In this document: piece after piece, positions 40,414 to 48,673 of the stretch
Layout of the letters: each line of letters starts with the position of its first letter
How positions within the stretch are numbered: the stretch's first letter is position 1
Assembly (NCBI GenBank): GCA_017428565.1
Contig: JAFRQP010000036.1
Location: 1-51,988, forward strand
Direction: 5' to 3'
Source of the DNA: Oscillospiraceae bacterium
GTDB taxonomy: Bacteria > Bacillota > Clostridia > Oscillospirales > Oscillospiraceae
DNA length: 51,988 bases
The notes under the pieces: model-generated
Database searches by the model: none
Told to the model about the DNA's origin: nothing
What the model saw: the letters and a program-made list of their open reading frames with translations, nothing else
Program-made: the position numbers and the translations under genes

Positions 40414-41952
40414 TTACAGTTTTTTGCAGGGTTCTCCATTGACGGTCATGCCGCCGTCCGCGAAGACGATCTCATCGTCCGCCCACAGGAAACCAAAGCT
40501 GTTTGCCCCCACGGGGAACAGCTTCAGCTCCAGCGGCTCGCCCTTCCGGTTCATGAATTTGACGTACAGATCCTCGCCCTTCCGCAGCACCTCGAAGACC
40601 TTGCGGTCCTCGGTCTGCCGCTCCCAGCGCCCGCAGAGGGCGTCCCAGCCGGACTTGTCGGGGTTCGGGATCACCCGATCCAGCAGCTTGTCCAGCCAGT
40701 AGCAGGGATATTCGTGGCTGAGCTCGTAGCCCAGCTTCTCCGCCAAGTGCACGGAATTCAGATTCGCCGCATCCCAGCTGGGGTAGAGCCCGTCGTCCAG
40801 GCAGGAGAGGATCAGCGCCGCGCCGGCCACGGTGGCCAGCCCCTTGCGCCGATACGCCTCTTCCGTGTCGATCTGGATGTCGATGCCCCCTCGGTACACG
40901 ATGTAGCTGGAGGCGACGGAGACCGGCTCTCCGTCCTTCAGGACGGCAAAGCCCCGTCCCAGCGCCAGATACTGCTCTTTGGACGCAAAATGGCAGACGT
41001 TGTCCCCGAAGTCCTCGCTCTCCAGAAGGGCGTCATAGAGTTCGCCGTCGATCCTGCGCAGCTCGTAGTCTTTGGGCAGCGCGGCGACGATGGCCTCCAG
41101 CTTCTCCCGGTCGAAGCGCGTGTCCTTGCGGATGAAATAGCGCGTCACCTTGTCGGCGTCGGGCCAGCATTCCTCGATCAAGGCCGCCCAGGCGTCATTT
41201 GGCGGAACCATCCCCACATAGCCCTCGGGCTTGAAGGCCGCCAGCTCCCGATCCGGCTCCCCGGCGAAGTAGGCAAACTCCGCCAGAAAGGCCATCGCGG
41301 AACGGGGCGCCTCCGGGTCGGTGACGTAGACTTTTCCGTCCAGCACGCCCTGCAGGCAGGAGAGGATCATGGGATCCTCCGTGCCCGCAAAGAGCGCCTC
41401 CGCCTTGGAGCTGTCCTCCAGCTCGAAAACGGTGGGGAGCTCCTTTTCCTGTTCGGCCTCATCCCGCAGCTTCCGCACGGCGACGATCTCGTCCTCGTCC
41501 ATTTCGCCGTTTTCCGCGAAGCCGAAGGAGGCGTACAGCTTTTTTGCCACCTCGTTCTCGGGGTTGTAGGAGGTGACGCAGTACTCCGCCTCGCCGTGGG
41601 GCCAGGTTTTCACGAATTCCAGGGCCAGCCGCACGGCCTCCCGGCCAAAGCCCTTTTTCTGATAGCGCTTGTCGATCATGAGCCGCCAGAGGCTGTAGTT
41701 GTCCTTCAGGGATGCGGGAGCGTCCGGCCCTTCCAGCGCGGCCTCGTTGTAGCCGATCATCAGAAAGCCCACCAGGGTCTCGTCGTCATAGACGGCGAAG
41801 GGATAGGCGTAAGCCTCGCCGGACATCACGGCCAAATAGGCTTCCGCCAGGCTTTCCGTGTTGTCGGCCACGAAGGGATACTGGGATTCGAATATGTTCA
41901 GTTCCGTAACGTCCTCAAAATCCCGGGGCGTTATCTTTTCCAGATGTACCAT
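40414..41952 (-). CDS. Double GNAT protein with shared C-terminal module
   Basis: A 512-aa fusion. Domain 1 (about 1-165) is a SpeG/BltD-like GNAT with KRYQKKGFGREAVRLALEF and ENEVAKKLYASFGF. Domain 2 (about 175-425) is of the GNAT_acetyltran type, with IDTEEAYRRKGLATVAGAAL, then WDAANLNSVHLAEKLGYE. The last 85 residues (NPDKSGWDALCGRW to NGEPCKKL) are the module shared with the serine hydrolases on either side. It starts 29 bp after the previous gene and ends 12 bp before the next. It suggests that the module, not the catalytic fold, defines the system. Confidence 0.85.
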   Translation of the reverse strand: MVHLEKITPRDFEDVTELNIFESQYPFVADNTESLAEAYLAVMSGEAYAYPFAVYDDETLVGFLMIGYNEAALEGPDAPASLKDNYSLWRLMIDKRYQKKGFGREAVRLALEFVKTWPHGEAEYCVTSYNPENEVAKKLYASFGFAENGEMDEDEIVAVRKLRDEAEQEKELPTVFELEDSSKAEALFAGTEDPMILSCLQGVLDGKVYVTDPEAPRSAMAFLAEFAYFAGEPDRELAAFKPEGYVGMVPPNDAWAALIEECWPDADKVTRYFIRKDTRFDREKLEAIVAALPKDYELRRIDGELYDALLESEDFGDNVCHFASKEQYLALGRGFAVLKDGEPVSVASSYIVYRGGIDIQIDTEEAYRRKGLATVAGAALILSCLDDGLYPSWDAANLNSVHLAEKLGYELSHEYPCYWLDKLLDRVIPNPDKSGWDALCGRWERQTEDRKVFEVLRKGEDLYVKFMNRKGEPLELKLFPVGANSFGFLWADDEIVFADGGMTVNGEPCKKL

Positions 41953-41981
41953 GGTGTGCTCCTCCGGTTTTGCTTTTTCGT

Positions 41982-43721
41982 TTACAGCTTATTGCAGCTC
42001 GGGCCGTCGTTGAGCGTCAGGCAGTCCTCGCCGAAGACGATCCTCGGAAAGCCGCCCTTGCGGCCGAAGGTCTTCTTTCCGATGGGGTAGAGCTGGGCGG
42101 TGAATTCGCTGCCCTCGTCGAGGAACCTGGCCTGCAGCTTTCCGTCCTGCAGGAACACCTCGTCGACGTAGTAGTCGGCGTCCTCGGGATGCTCATACTT
42201 GCCGCAACAGGCCTGCAGGGTCTTTTTGCGCGGGGCGGGAACCAGTTCTTCCTCTTCGTTCTGGAAGATCTCCAGGGCCAGATTCGTCTGGGCCCAGTCC
42301 AGCTCCTCCGTGGAGCGGTTGAACATGCTGGCCACGCACAGATCCGCCCGCAGGGAGAAGATCCACTCGGTCACAAAGCCCTCGTTCCAGCCGCCGTGCT
42401 CGCCCACGTCGCCCCGGAGGCAGTAGACGCAGAGGCCGTAGGGCTCCTTCACCGGCGTCAGCATCCGCCGGGCCGTCTCCTTTTTGAGGAAGCCGCCCTT
42501 CCGGTAGCTGCGGGACAGGGCGAGGCCCAGCTGGACCAGCTCCGTGGGCGTGGTCCAAAGGCCAGCCGCCGCGTGCTCGGGGTAGTAATGCCAGCCGTGG
42601 GCCGGGTCTTCCTTCTCGCCCAGCCTGCCGCCGAAGGCGGCGTTGGACACCAGCTCCTCGTCCAGGGGCTGGAAGAAGCCGCTCCTCTTAAGTCCCAGAG
42701 GCGCCGCGACCTCCTCCCGGAAGGCCTCCCGCAGGGTCTTGCCCGTGATGCGCGTAAAGGCCAGCTCCGCCAGGGTGATGCCGCCGCCGGAATACATATA
42801 CTGCTTGCCGTAGGGCCTGATGCGGCGGAGCTTCGGCGTGACGCCTTTGCCGTTCAGCACGTCCTCCAGGCTGAGCGGCGCATGGTCCGCCCGGTAGCCC
42901 GGGAAGCCGTGGAGGTTATAGCCCGCCGTGTGGCTGAGGAGCGCGGCGAAGCTCACCGGGCCCTTCTTGACGAATTCCGGCACCACGCCGGAGATGTCCG
43001 CGTCCAGGTCAATGAGGCCCTTGTCCACGTAGCGCAGCAGGGTCATGGCGAACACGGGCTTCGAGACGGAGCCCGCCTGGAACAGCATGTCCGGGTTCAC
43101 CGGGAAGTCCTGTCCATAGCGGCCGCTGCCGGAGCAGTAGGTGAGGAAATCCCCGTCTCCGTCATGGACGGCGATGCTGACGCCGCAGCCCTTCCTGCCC
43201 TTGATCTTCAGGCGCTTGTCCACGTCGACGCCGTAAAATTCCTTGATGAGCTTGTTCGGGCCCTTGAGCATCCGCATCAGCACGGCCTCGTCGTCGCTGA
43301 TGATGCCGGTCTCCCGGAAGCCGGCCTTGTGATAGACGTGCAGGCCCAGCTCGTTTTCCGGCTCGGTGGACAGGAAGAGCCGATCCGCGCCGTTGTCCTT
43401 GAAATACCGGATGATCTCCGCAAGGGCGGCCTGGCCGTAGCCCCTGCCCTGATAGCGCCGGTCGATCATGAAGCGCCAGAGCCAGTAGCGATCGTCCGGA
43501 TCCTCTTCCTCGGGATCGAAGACGAACATGCAGAAGCCCACCAGCGTATCGTCCGCGTAGATCGCGAAGGGCCGGGCCACGCCGGGCGCCTCGGCCTCGG
43601 CCTCCTCATGCTGCCGCAGAGAGACCTTGTTGGAGGCCACGAAGGGCTGATCCTCCCGCACGGAGAGGGCCAGCACGGCCTCTCTGTTTTCCTCGTTTAT
43701 GGGTACAAGCTTGATTGCCAT
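41982..43721 (-). CDS. GNAT-beta-lactamase fusion with shared C-terminal module
   Basis: A 579-aa protein. Residues 1-155 form a GNAT (DRRYQGRGYGQAALAEII and ENELGLHVYHKAGF). Residues about 165-485 form a serine beta-lactamase fold with S218-V-S-K221 and Y-S-G (MYSGGGITLAEL) in place of YxN. Residues about 495-579 are the shared module (CCGKYEHPEDADYYVDEV, LYPIGKKTFGRKGG, SCNKL). The start is 43721, with GGAGG 8 nt upstream. It is the first gene of the operon and lies behind an attenuator-like leader. Joining acyl transfer and hydrolysis in one chain suggests both act on the same small molecule. Confidence 0.87.
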   Translation of the reverse strand: MAIKLVPINEENREAVLALSVREDQPFVASNKVSLRQHEEAEAEAPGVARPFAIYADDTLVGFCMFVFDPEEEDPDDRYWLWRFMIDRRYQGRGYGQAALAEIIRYFKDNGADRLFLSTEPENELGLHVYHKAGFRETGIISDDEAVLMRMLKGPNKLIKEFYGVDVDKRLKIKGRKGCGVSIAVHDGDGDFLTYCSGSGRYGQDFPVNPDMLFQAGSVSKPVFAMTLLRYVDKGLIDLDADISGVVPEFVKKGPVSFAALLSHTAGYNLHGFPGYRADHAPLSLEDVLNGKGVTPKLRRIRPYGKQYMYSGGGITLAELAFTRITGKTLREAFREEVAAPLGLKRSGFFQPLDEELVSNAAFGGRLGEKEDPAHGWHYYPEHAAAGLWTTPTELVQLGLALSRSYRKGGFLKKETARRMLTPVKEPYGLCVYCLRGDVGEHGGWNEGFVTEWIFSLRADLCVASMFNRSTEELDWAQTNLALEIFQNEEEELVPAPRKKTLQACCGKYEHPEDADYYVDEVFLQDGKLQARFLDEGSEFTAQLYPIGKKTFGRKGGFPRIVFGEDCLTLNDGPSCNKL

Positions 43722-43788
43722 TTTATTTTCCTCCAAATAAGCGTTTTGTTCGGTTTCGGGGTTGTTTTTCCTTGGGCCAAACAGGCGC

Positions 43789-43910
43789 AAAAAATCCGCA
43801 GAGAAGCAGCTCCCGTCTGTGGCTGCGTCCTGCGGTTCCCACTATCCGAAAGTACCCCGAAAAACGGCGCACAAAGCCAGAGGGGCAAGCCCCCCGTCCC
43901 GTTCTGCGCC
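43789..43910 (-). terminator. Two intrinsic terminators in the leader of the GNAT/beta-lactamase operon
   Basis: On the minus strand the first has outer arms GGCGCA/TGCGCC (43905-43910/43866-43871), an inner GGGGC/GCCCC hairpin and then GTTTTT. The second has nested arms CCGCAG/CTGCGG (43830-43835/43796-43801) and GCAGC/GCTGC, then ATTTTTT. Both lie between the promoter and the first gene, so transcription would normally stop before the operon unless they are blocked. Confidence 0.75.
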
Positions 43911-43922
43911 TTTATGCACTTG

Positions 43923-43946
43923 TCAGGCGATCGTGCTGGTAATCAT
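43923..43946 (-). CDS. Leader peptide MITSTIA
   Basis: A 7-codon ORF (ATG 43946 to TGA) with AAGGAG 9 nt upstream, located between the promoter and the two leader terminators. Its placement matches regulatory peptides on which stalled ribosomes prevent termination. Whether it is translated is inferred. Confidence 0.55.
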   Translation of the reverse strand: MITSTIA

Positions 43947-43994
43947 CGGATGACGCTCCTTTTCCGCCTGCTCCCGCAGACTTTTCTGATATTC

Positions 43995-44023
43995 AATATA
44001 ACACCTGCGCCGGCCCCTGTCAA
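43995..44023 (-). promoter_or_regulatory. Promoter of the GNAT/beta-lactamase operon
   Basis: Minus-strand TTGACA (44023-44018), 17-bp spacer, TATATT (44000-43995). The untranslated leader to the first start codon is about 265 nt. Confidence 0.75.
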
Positions 44024-44100
44024 CGCCGTTTTTGCGGCGCCGGGCGGAAAGGGGAAAAGGCCCCTCGCCGCGGAGACGGCGAGAGGCTGTTCGCTTGGGC

Positions 44101-44598
44101 TTATGAGATCAGGCCCTTGTTTCGGGCTTCCTTGGGCGTCATCCAGACCACGTCCGTTGACCCGGCATAGCGGCTCTCCTTGCGGTGGGTGCCCAAAGCC
44201 TGGCTGCCGTAGTCCCCGCCCAGACAGCGGAAAAGAGCCACAAGGCCCGCGATGGCGAATACCAGGGTGAAGGCGGCGCCCACCAGCGCGAGGAAGAAGA
44301 GCAGTCCGTTCCCGTCCTGGCCGATCCAGTTCAGGGCGAGGAGCATGCCGACGAAGAGCACGGCGCTGATGAGAAAGGTGCGACCGTGCCGCAGGGCGGC
44401 GCTTTTCCGGTATTTCTCCCGGCAGGGGTCACAGATACACTCGGTGTTCCGCTCCATGACGCTGTAGTTGTGGGTGACCTTCGCGGCCTGCTTGCGCCGC
44501 GTCTTGGTTTTCGTGACGGTGTGTCGGACCATCAGATATTCGTAGGCTTTGCCCTCTGCCTGCCCGCAGACCGTGCAAAGCGTGGCGCTGTTTTCCAT
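44101..44598 (-). CDS. Membrane protein with N-terminal zinc-ribbon-like cysteines
   Basis: A 165-aa protein. Cysteine pairs CTVC (8-11) and CICDPC suggest a metal-binding N-terminal region on the cytosolic side. Two membrane segments follow (TFLISAVLFVGMLLALNWIG and LLFFLALVGAAFTLVFAIAG), then a polar tail. No family is recognised. A promoter TTGACA (44661-44656), 16 bp, TGTAAT (44639-44634) lies upstream. It is convergent to nothing and may stand alone. Confidence 0.65.
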   Translation of the reverse strand: MENSATLCTVCGQAEGKAYEYLMVRHTVTKTKTRRKQAAKVTHNYSVMERNTECICDPCREKYRKSAALRHGRTFLISAVLFVGMLLALNWIGQDGNGLLFFLALVGAAFTLVFAIAGLVALFRCLGGDYGSQALGTHRKESRYAGSTDVVWMTPKEARNKGLIS

Positions 44599-44720
44599 GC
44601 TCGATCCCTCCCGGCGTTGTACTTTAACTCGATATTACACTACCGCGGCGCCTGCTGTCAAGCCCCGGCCGCAAAGCCTTTTTCGGGTCACATCCCGCCC
44701 GAGGGCCCTTTCCCCGGCGC

Positions 44721-44749
44721 TTGACAAGGGCCGCGCCCCATGATAAAAC
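44721..44749 (+). promoter_or_regulatory. Promoter of the following GNAT gene
   Basis: TTGACA 44721-44726 with GATAAA (44742-44747) or TAAAAC (44744-44749) as -10; the former is 15 bp and the latter 17 bp away. Confidence 0.5.
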
Positions 44750-44812
44750 TCAGATGACGGCGCAGAGGGCGAAGAAGGCCGGCTGCGCAGAGAACGAAGA
44801 GAGGAGTGCAGC

Positions 44813-45268
44813 ATGCTGAGACTGCTTGAGGTAAACGAGGAGAACTGGCTGGCCGTCCGCCGCCTCTCTGTCCGGGAGGAGCAGGAGGGCTTTCTGGACA
44901 GCGCCCTGGGCATCCTGGCGCGGGGCTATGTGTACCGGGCCGAGCGGGCCCGGGTCATCGCCGTTGCGGAGGAGGATACGATCCTGGGTCTGGCCCTGGT
45001 GAAGGACCTGGACGAGGAGCCCGCCTGCTACGATCTGCAGCAGTTTTTCATCGACCGGGCGTATCAGGGGCAGGGTTACGGCACCGCGGCCCTGGGTCTG
45101 ATCCTGGAGGAGCTGGGGCGGGAGCGGAAATACGGCTGCGTGGAGGTCTGCGTCAAGCGGGAGGACGCCGCGGCCCTGCGCGTCTATGAAAAATGCGGCT
45201 TTCAGGACACCGGCTACGTGGACGAGGACGCGCCGGACTGCCTGAATCTGATGTTCTTCTTCCCCTGA
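44813..45268 (+). CDS. GNAT acetyltransferase (SpeG/BltD-like)
   Basis: A 151-aa protein similar in layout to the N-terminal GNAT domains at 40414-43721 (opening LRLLEVNEENWLAVRRLSV resembles the IKLVPINEENREAVLALSV start of the fusion). The acetyl-CoA loop is DRAYQGQGYGTAALGLIL, then VKREDAAALRVYEKCGF. It is a plausible spermidine or small-amine acetyltransferase. GAGAGGAG lies upstream. It ends at a strong terminator shared with the convergent gene. Confidence 0.87.
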   Translation: MLRLLEVNEENWLAVRRLSVREEQEGFLDSALGILARGYVYRAERARVIAVAEEDTILGLALVKDLDEEPACYDLQQFFIDRAYQGQGYGTAALGLILEELGRERKYGCVEVCVKREDAAALRVYEKCGFQDTGYVDEDAPDCLNLMFFFP

Positions 45269-45294
45269 GCGCCGAAACGGGATCGGCGGAAGGA

Positions 45295-45348
45295 AAAAAC
45301 AGCGCCTGTCGGGCACCCTCACGGGAGGATGCGGCAGGCGCTGTTTTT
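45295..45348. terminator. Bidirectional terminator
   Basis: 14-bp arms AAAAACAGCGCCTG/CAGGCGCTGTTTTT (45295-45308/45335-45348) with further pairing inside, between two convergent genes. The right arm reaches the stop of the minus-strand gene. Confidence 0.8.
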
Positions 45349-45851
45349 CAATCGGGGAGGAGCACCCGGTCAACGATCTCGTAGCCGGGATCCAGCACCC
45401 GGGAAAACTCCAGGGCGACGACCCGGGCCGAAAAAGGGCGGAAGCGGGCGTCCAGCTGCCGGCGGAGGGCGGGCAGATCCGCCCCCGGCCCGTAGAAGAG
45501 CGTCACGTGGGGGAGCCAGCTCTCATCCCGGGTCCACTTGTCCAGCTCCCCGCCGAAGCGGGCCGCCAGACGGCGGTGGAGCGCGTCCAGCATCCCGGCC
45601 TTCTCCGGCAGGGCCACCAGGATGGAGGTCTCCTCCAGCACTTCCAGCGTTTCGATGCGCAGGGAAAAGGCGGAGAGCCCCGCAAGCAGCTCCCGGCAGC
45701 CGCGGAGGAAGCCCGCCTCGTCCTCCCCCGTGTAGGCGGCCAGGGTGACGTGCCCGTAGAGGGGCCTCCCGGCGCCTCCGGGGAGGGCCCGCCGCAGGGC
45801 GGCCAGGGTCTCCGTGGCCGTGTCGTCCAGTTTTGCGATCAGACAGAGCAT
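45348..45851 (-). CDS. 2H phosphoesterase (2'-5' RNA ligase family)
   Basis: A 167-aa protein with the two H-x-T motifs of the LigT/2H superfamily (YGHVTLAAY and LPHVTLFYG), each in a beta strand. Members hydrolyse 2'-5' or cyclic phosphodiesters, but many have unknown substrates. It is a single gene; its end overlaps the shared terminator. Confidence 0.87.
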   Translation of the reverse strand: MLCLIAKLDDTATETLAALRRALPGGAGRPLYGHVTLAAYTGEDEAGFLRGCRELLAGLSAFSLRIETLEVLEETSILVALPEKAGMLDALHRRLAARFGGELDKWTRDESWLPHVTLFYGPGADLPALRRQLDARFRPFSARVVALEFSRVLDPGYEIVDRVLLPD

Positions 45852-45918
45852 GGCGGGCCTCCTTCTGCGTTTTCTGGCAGCAGTATAGCATCAAAAGCCG
45901 CCGGGGACAAGCTGCCTC

Positions 45919-45946
45919 TTGCATTTTGCCGCGGGGCCTGTATAAT
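45919..45946 (+). promoter_or_regulatory. Promoter of the HD gene
   Basis: TTGCAT 45919-45924, 16-bp spacer, TATAAT 45941-45946; AAAGGAGAG is 7 nt before the start codon. Confidence 0.65.
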
Positions 45947-45983
45947 GGAGAGGACAGTTTAACCAAATAAAGGAGAGATTCTG

Positions 45984-46556
45984 ATGTTGACGCTGGAACG
46001 GGCAAAGGAACTGAACGCCTCCATGGTGAGCCAGGAGGCCCTGCTGCTGCACGAAAAGAACGTCTGCTACGCCATGGGGGCCATGGCCGGGCACTTCGGG
46101 GAGGAGCCGGAGCACTGGCAGGCCATCGGCATGCTGCACGACTACGACTATGAGAAGTTCCCGGAGGAGCATCTGCAGCACACGAAGGAGCCGCTGCTGG
46201 CCGCCGGCGTGTCCGAGGAGGACGTGCGCGCCATTTTGAGCCACGGCTGGGGCCTCTGCAGCGAGGTCAAGCCCGAGACGAACCTGGAGAAGAGCCTTTT
46301 CACCGTGGACGAGCTCACCGGCATCATTCAGGCCTGCGCCCGGATGCGGCCCCACGGGCTGGAGGATCTGGAGGTCAAGAGCGTGCTGAAGAAGTTCAAG
46401 GACAAAAAGTTTGCCGCCAAGTGCAACCGGGAGGTGATCCTCCGGGGCTGCGAGCTGCTGGGGATGGAGCTGCGGCAGGTGGCGGAGCTCTGCATCGAGG
46501 GCATGCGCCCCCACGCGGCGGAGCTGGGTCTCCTGGGCACCTCTGCCAGTGCTTAG
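45984..46556 (+). CDS. HD-domain phosphohydrolase-like protein
   Basis: A 190-aa protein with a metal-binding HD motif in IGMLHDYDYEKFP, an upstream His (LLLHEKNVCYAMG) and a downstream SHGWG. This is the pattern of the small HDIG-type hydrolases widespread in Firmicutes. Its stop codon lies inside a palindromic repeat (46547-46648), so the final residues (TSASA) may be encoded by the repeat. Substrate unknown. Confidence 0.82.
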   Translation: MLTLERAKELNASMVSQEALLLHEKNVCYAMGAMAGHFGEEPEHWQAIGMLHDYDYEKFPEEHLQHTKEPLLAAGVSEEDVRAILSHGWGLCSEVKPETNLEKSLFTVDELTGIIQACARMRPHGLEDLEVKSVLKKFKDKKFAAKCNREVILRGCELLGMELRQVAELCIEGMRPHAAELGLLGTSASA

Positions 46557-46648
46557 TAATTAGGAATTGGTGCTTAGAAACCCGGCCGGGATATGTATCC
46601 CGGCCGGGTTTCCTGTTCTAAGCACTAAGTACTACGCACTAAGCACTG
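46547..46648. repeat. Nested palindromic repeat overlapping the HD gene stop
   Basis: Three concentric inverted repeats lie here. They are CAGTGCTTAG 46547-46556 with CTAAGCACTG 46639-46648; GTGCTTAG 46570-46577 with CTAAGCAC 46619-46626; and a perfect core stem around AAACCCGGCCGGGAT near 46578-46612. The 102-bp size and layout suggest a mobile palindromic repeat that also works as a terminator. Confidence 0.7.
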
Positions 46649-46653
46649 CGCGC

Positions 46654-47589
46654 TCACTTGAAATACTTCCCGCTGGCCCACATGGCGGCGCAGGCGGCCA
46701 GGGACAGGAAGGCCTGGTCCGGCGCGTCGCTGCGGGAGCAGATGGCGATGGGGATGGTGGCCCCCACCAAAATGCCGCAGCCGGTGGCGCCCGCGTTGCG
46801 CTGCAGGACCTTGATCATCACGTTGCCGGTGCTCAGATTCGGGACCACGATGCCGTCAAACTCGCCGCAGTAGGGGCAGTCGTAATTCTTCAGCCGGGCG
46901 GCCTCCTTGCTCATAATGAGGTCATAGGCGATGGGGCCGACGATGTTGCAGTCGGCGATGGGGCGGCGCTGGTGCTGGCGGACGATGTTGTCGTCCTCCA
47001 CGGTGTCCCGCATCTGGAAGCTGGGGGTTTCCACCAGGCTCAGCAGGGCGATGTTGGGCTTCTCCACGCCGAAGACGTTCAGCGCCCGCACCAGGTTCCT
47101 GGCGACCTCGCGGCGCTCCCCCTCGTCGGGGTAGATGAGCAGCGTCACGTCGGAGATGGCCAGCACCCGCTCATAGCCGGGGACCTTCAGGAAGACCACG
47201 TGGGTCACCAGAGCGTCTTTGCGGATGAGATGGTTGGCCTTGTTCAGCACGGGCATCAGAAAGTCCCGGGTCTGGGTGTTGCCGCGCATCAGCGCGTCTG
47301 CCTGCCCGGCCTGGATCATCTCGATGGCGTACTGGACGGCGTTGGCGCTGCTGTCGATGGGCTGCAGCTGATAGGGCCGGTCCTCCAGACCCAGGCGCTT
47401 GAGCATCTCGCGGATCTTTTTCTCTCTCCCCACCAGGATGGGCTCCACAAAGCCCTCCTCCTGGGCGGCAAAGGCGCCGAGGAGGATGTTTTCCACATCC
47501 GCGCCGGCAATGGCCACCCGCATGGGCTTCTGTGCCGCCTTGGCCTTGGCGACGACGCCCTTGAATTCCTCTGCATACTCGATTTTCAT
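46654..47589 (-). CDS. Phosphate acyltransferase (PTA/PTB family)
   Basis: A 311-aa protein like phosphotransbutyrylase/phosphate acetyltransferase. Visible stretches are ADALMRGNTQTRDFLMPVLNK (resembling the ADGLVKG region), VLAISDVTLLIYPD (resembling the lxTDaa region), FDGIVVPNLSTGNVMIKVL and GCGILVGATIPIAICSRSDAPDQ. It exchanges CoA and phosphate on an acyl group. It is the last gene of a minus-strand group with rsmE and an M42 peptidase, 37 bp after the latter. No kinase (buk/ack) is adjacent. It could use acyl-CoA from the 2-oxoacid oxidoreductase, but this is a guess. Confidence 0.85.
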   Translation of the reverse strand: MKIEYAEEFKGVVAKAKAAQKPMRVAIAGADVENILLGAFAAQEEGFVEPILVGREKKIREMLKRLGLEDRPYQLQPIDSSANAVQYAIEMIQAGQADALMRGNTQTRDFLMPVLNKANHLIRKDALVTHVVFLKVPGYERVLAISDVTLLIYPDEGERREVARNLVRALNVFGVEKPNIALLSLVETPSFQMRDTVEDDNIVRQHQRRPIADCNIVGPIAYDLIMSKEAARLKNYDCPYCGEFDGIVVPNLSTGNVMIKVLQRNAGATGCGILVGATIPIAICSRSDAPDQAFLSLAACAAMWASGKYFK

Positions 47590-47626
47590 GGATTTACCCT
47601 TCTCCGGAAAATGAAATCTGTTTGAA

Positions 47627-48661
47627 TCAGCGCTCCAGATAGGCCGCCAGCAGCTCGTAGCATGCCCGGAGACCGTCGATATGCGTGCGCTCGTAGCCGT
47701 GGGAGTTTGCGGTGCCGGGGCCGATGGCCGCGTGGCGGATGTCGTAGCCCGCCACCACGCTGGGGTCGCAGTCCGTGCCGTAGTGGGGCGTGAAAATGTC
47801 CATCACGAAGTCCACCCCGGCGTCGATGGCGGTCTGCCGCAGCTCGTTGGTCAGCCCCCAGTGATAGGGGAAGCGGGAGTCCTTGGCGAAGAGGGACGCC
47901 TTCCGCTCGTCGGAGTTCTGGTCCGGGCCGGTGGGGGCGATGTCCACGGCGATCATGTCCGTCACGTCCTCCGGCAGCACGGTGGTGCCGTGGCCGATCT
48001 CCTCATAATAGGCGAAGTAGGCGTAGACCTTGCGCTTCAGGACGGCGTCCGTCTCCTTCAGCGCCTTCATCAGGGTCAGCAGCAGGGCGGCGCAGGCCTT
48101 GTCGTCCACAAAATGGCTCTTGAGATAGCCGTTGGCATACACAAAGCGGGGCATTAGTGCGATGCTGTCCCCGGTCTCGATGCCCAGGGCGCGGACCTCC
48201 GCCGCGCTGTGCACATCCTCGTCCAGCACCACGCAGACATTGCTGCGAAAGTCCGGCGGTGTGACGCGCAGCTCCTCCTCCGTCACGTGGACGGAATTGG
48301 GCGTGCGGCAGACGGAGCCGGTGTAGACCTTCCCGTCCCGGGTGTGGACGCGGACGTTCTCCATCATGCAGTAGAAGGGGTAGAGCCCGCCCACGGGGCA
48401 GACGTTCAGAGTCCCGTCGGCGTTCAGGCGCCGCACCATCAGGCCGATATCGTCCAGATGGGCGGTGATGCAGAGGGCGTCCCCCTCTCCGCCCAGGTCG
48501 GCGATGACGCCGCCCTTGCGGACGGTCTTGTAGGGATAGCCCATCTCATCCAGCATAGCGCAGAGCTGCCGCTGGCTCTCCTCGTAAAAGCCGGTGGTGC
48601 TGTCCACCGCCAGCAGCTTTTCAAAGGTTTCGATACAATACTTTGCGTCGAAGGCGATCAT
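47627..48661 (-). CDS. M42-family metallo-aminopeptidase
   Basis: A 344-aa enzyme of the dodecameric (TET-type) peptidase family. The expected metal ligands and catalytic residues are present: ITAHLDDIG (His, Asp), SHFVDDKACAALL (Asp), YYEEIGHG (Glu-Glu), AVDIAPTG (Asp) and NSHGYERTH (His). It is likely an aminopeptidase for short peptides in the cytosol. It begins 12 bp after the rsmE stop. Confidence 0.92.
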   Translation of the reverse strand: MIAFDAKYCIETFEKLLAVDSTTGFYEESQRQLCAMLDEMGYPYKTVRKGGVIADLGGEGDALCITAHLDDIGLMVRRLNADGTLNVCPVGGLYPFYCMMENVRVHTRDGKVYTGSVCRTPNSVHVTEEELRVTPPDFRSNVCVVLDEDVHSAAEVRALGIETGDSIALMPRFVYANGYLKSHFVDDKACAALLLTLMKALKETDAVLKRKVYAYFAYYEEIGHGTTVLPEDVTDMIAVDIAPTGPDQNSDERKASLFAKDSRFPYHWGLTNELRQTAIDAGVDFVMDIFTPHYGTDCDPSVVAGYDIRHAAIGPGTANSHGYERTHIDGLRACYELLAAYLER

Positions 48662-48673
48662 GGTCCTTCTCCT

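Noticed and set aside
43801-43850. GTGGGAACCGC in the operon leader resembling a T-box sequence.
   Set aside because: It has one base too many compared with the GTGGNACCGC core, and no stem I or specifier loop could be found; a short leader peptide explains the terminators better.
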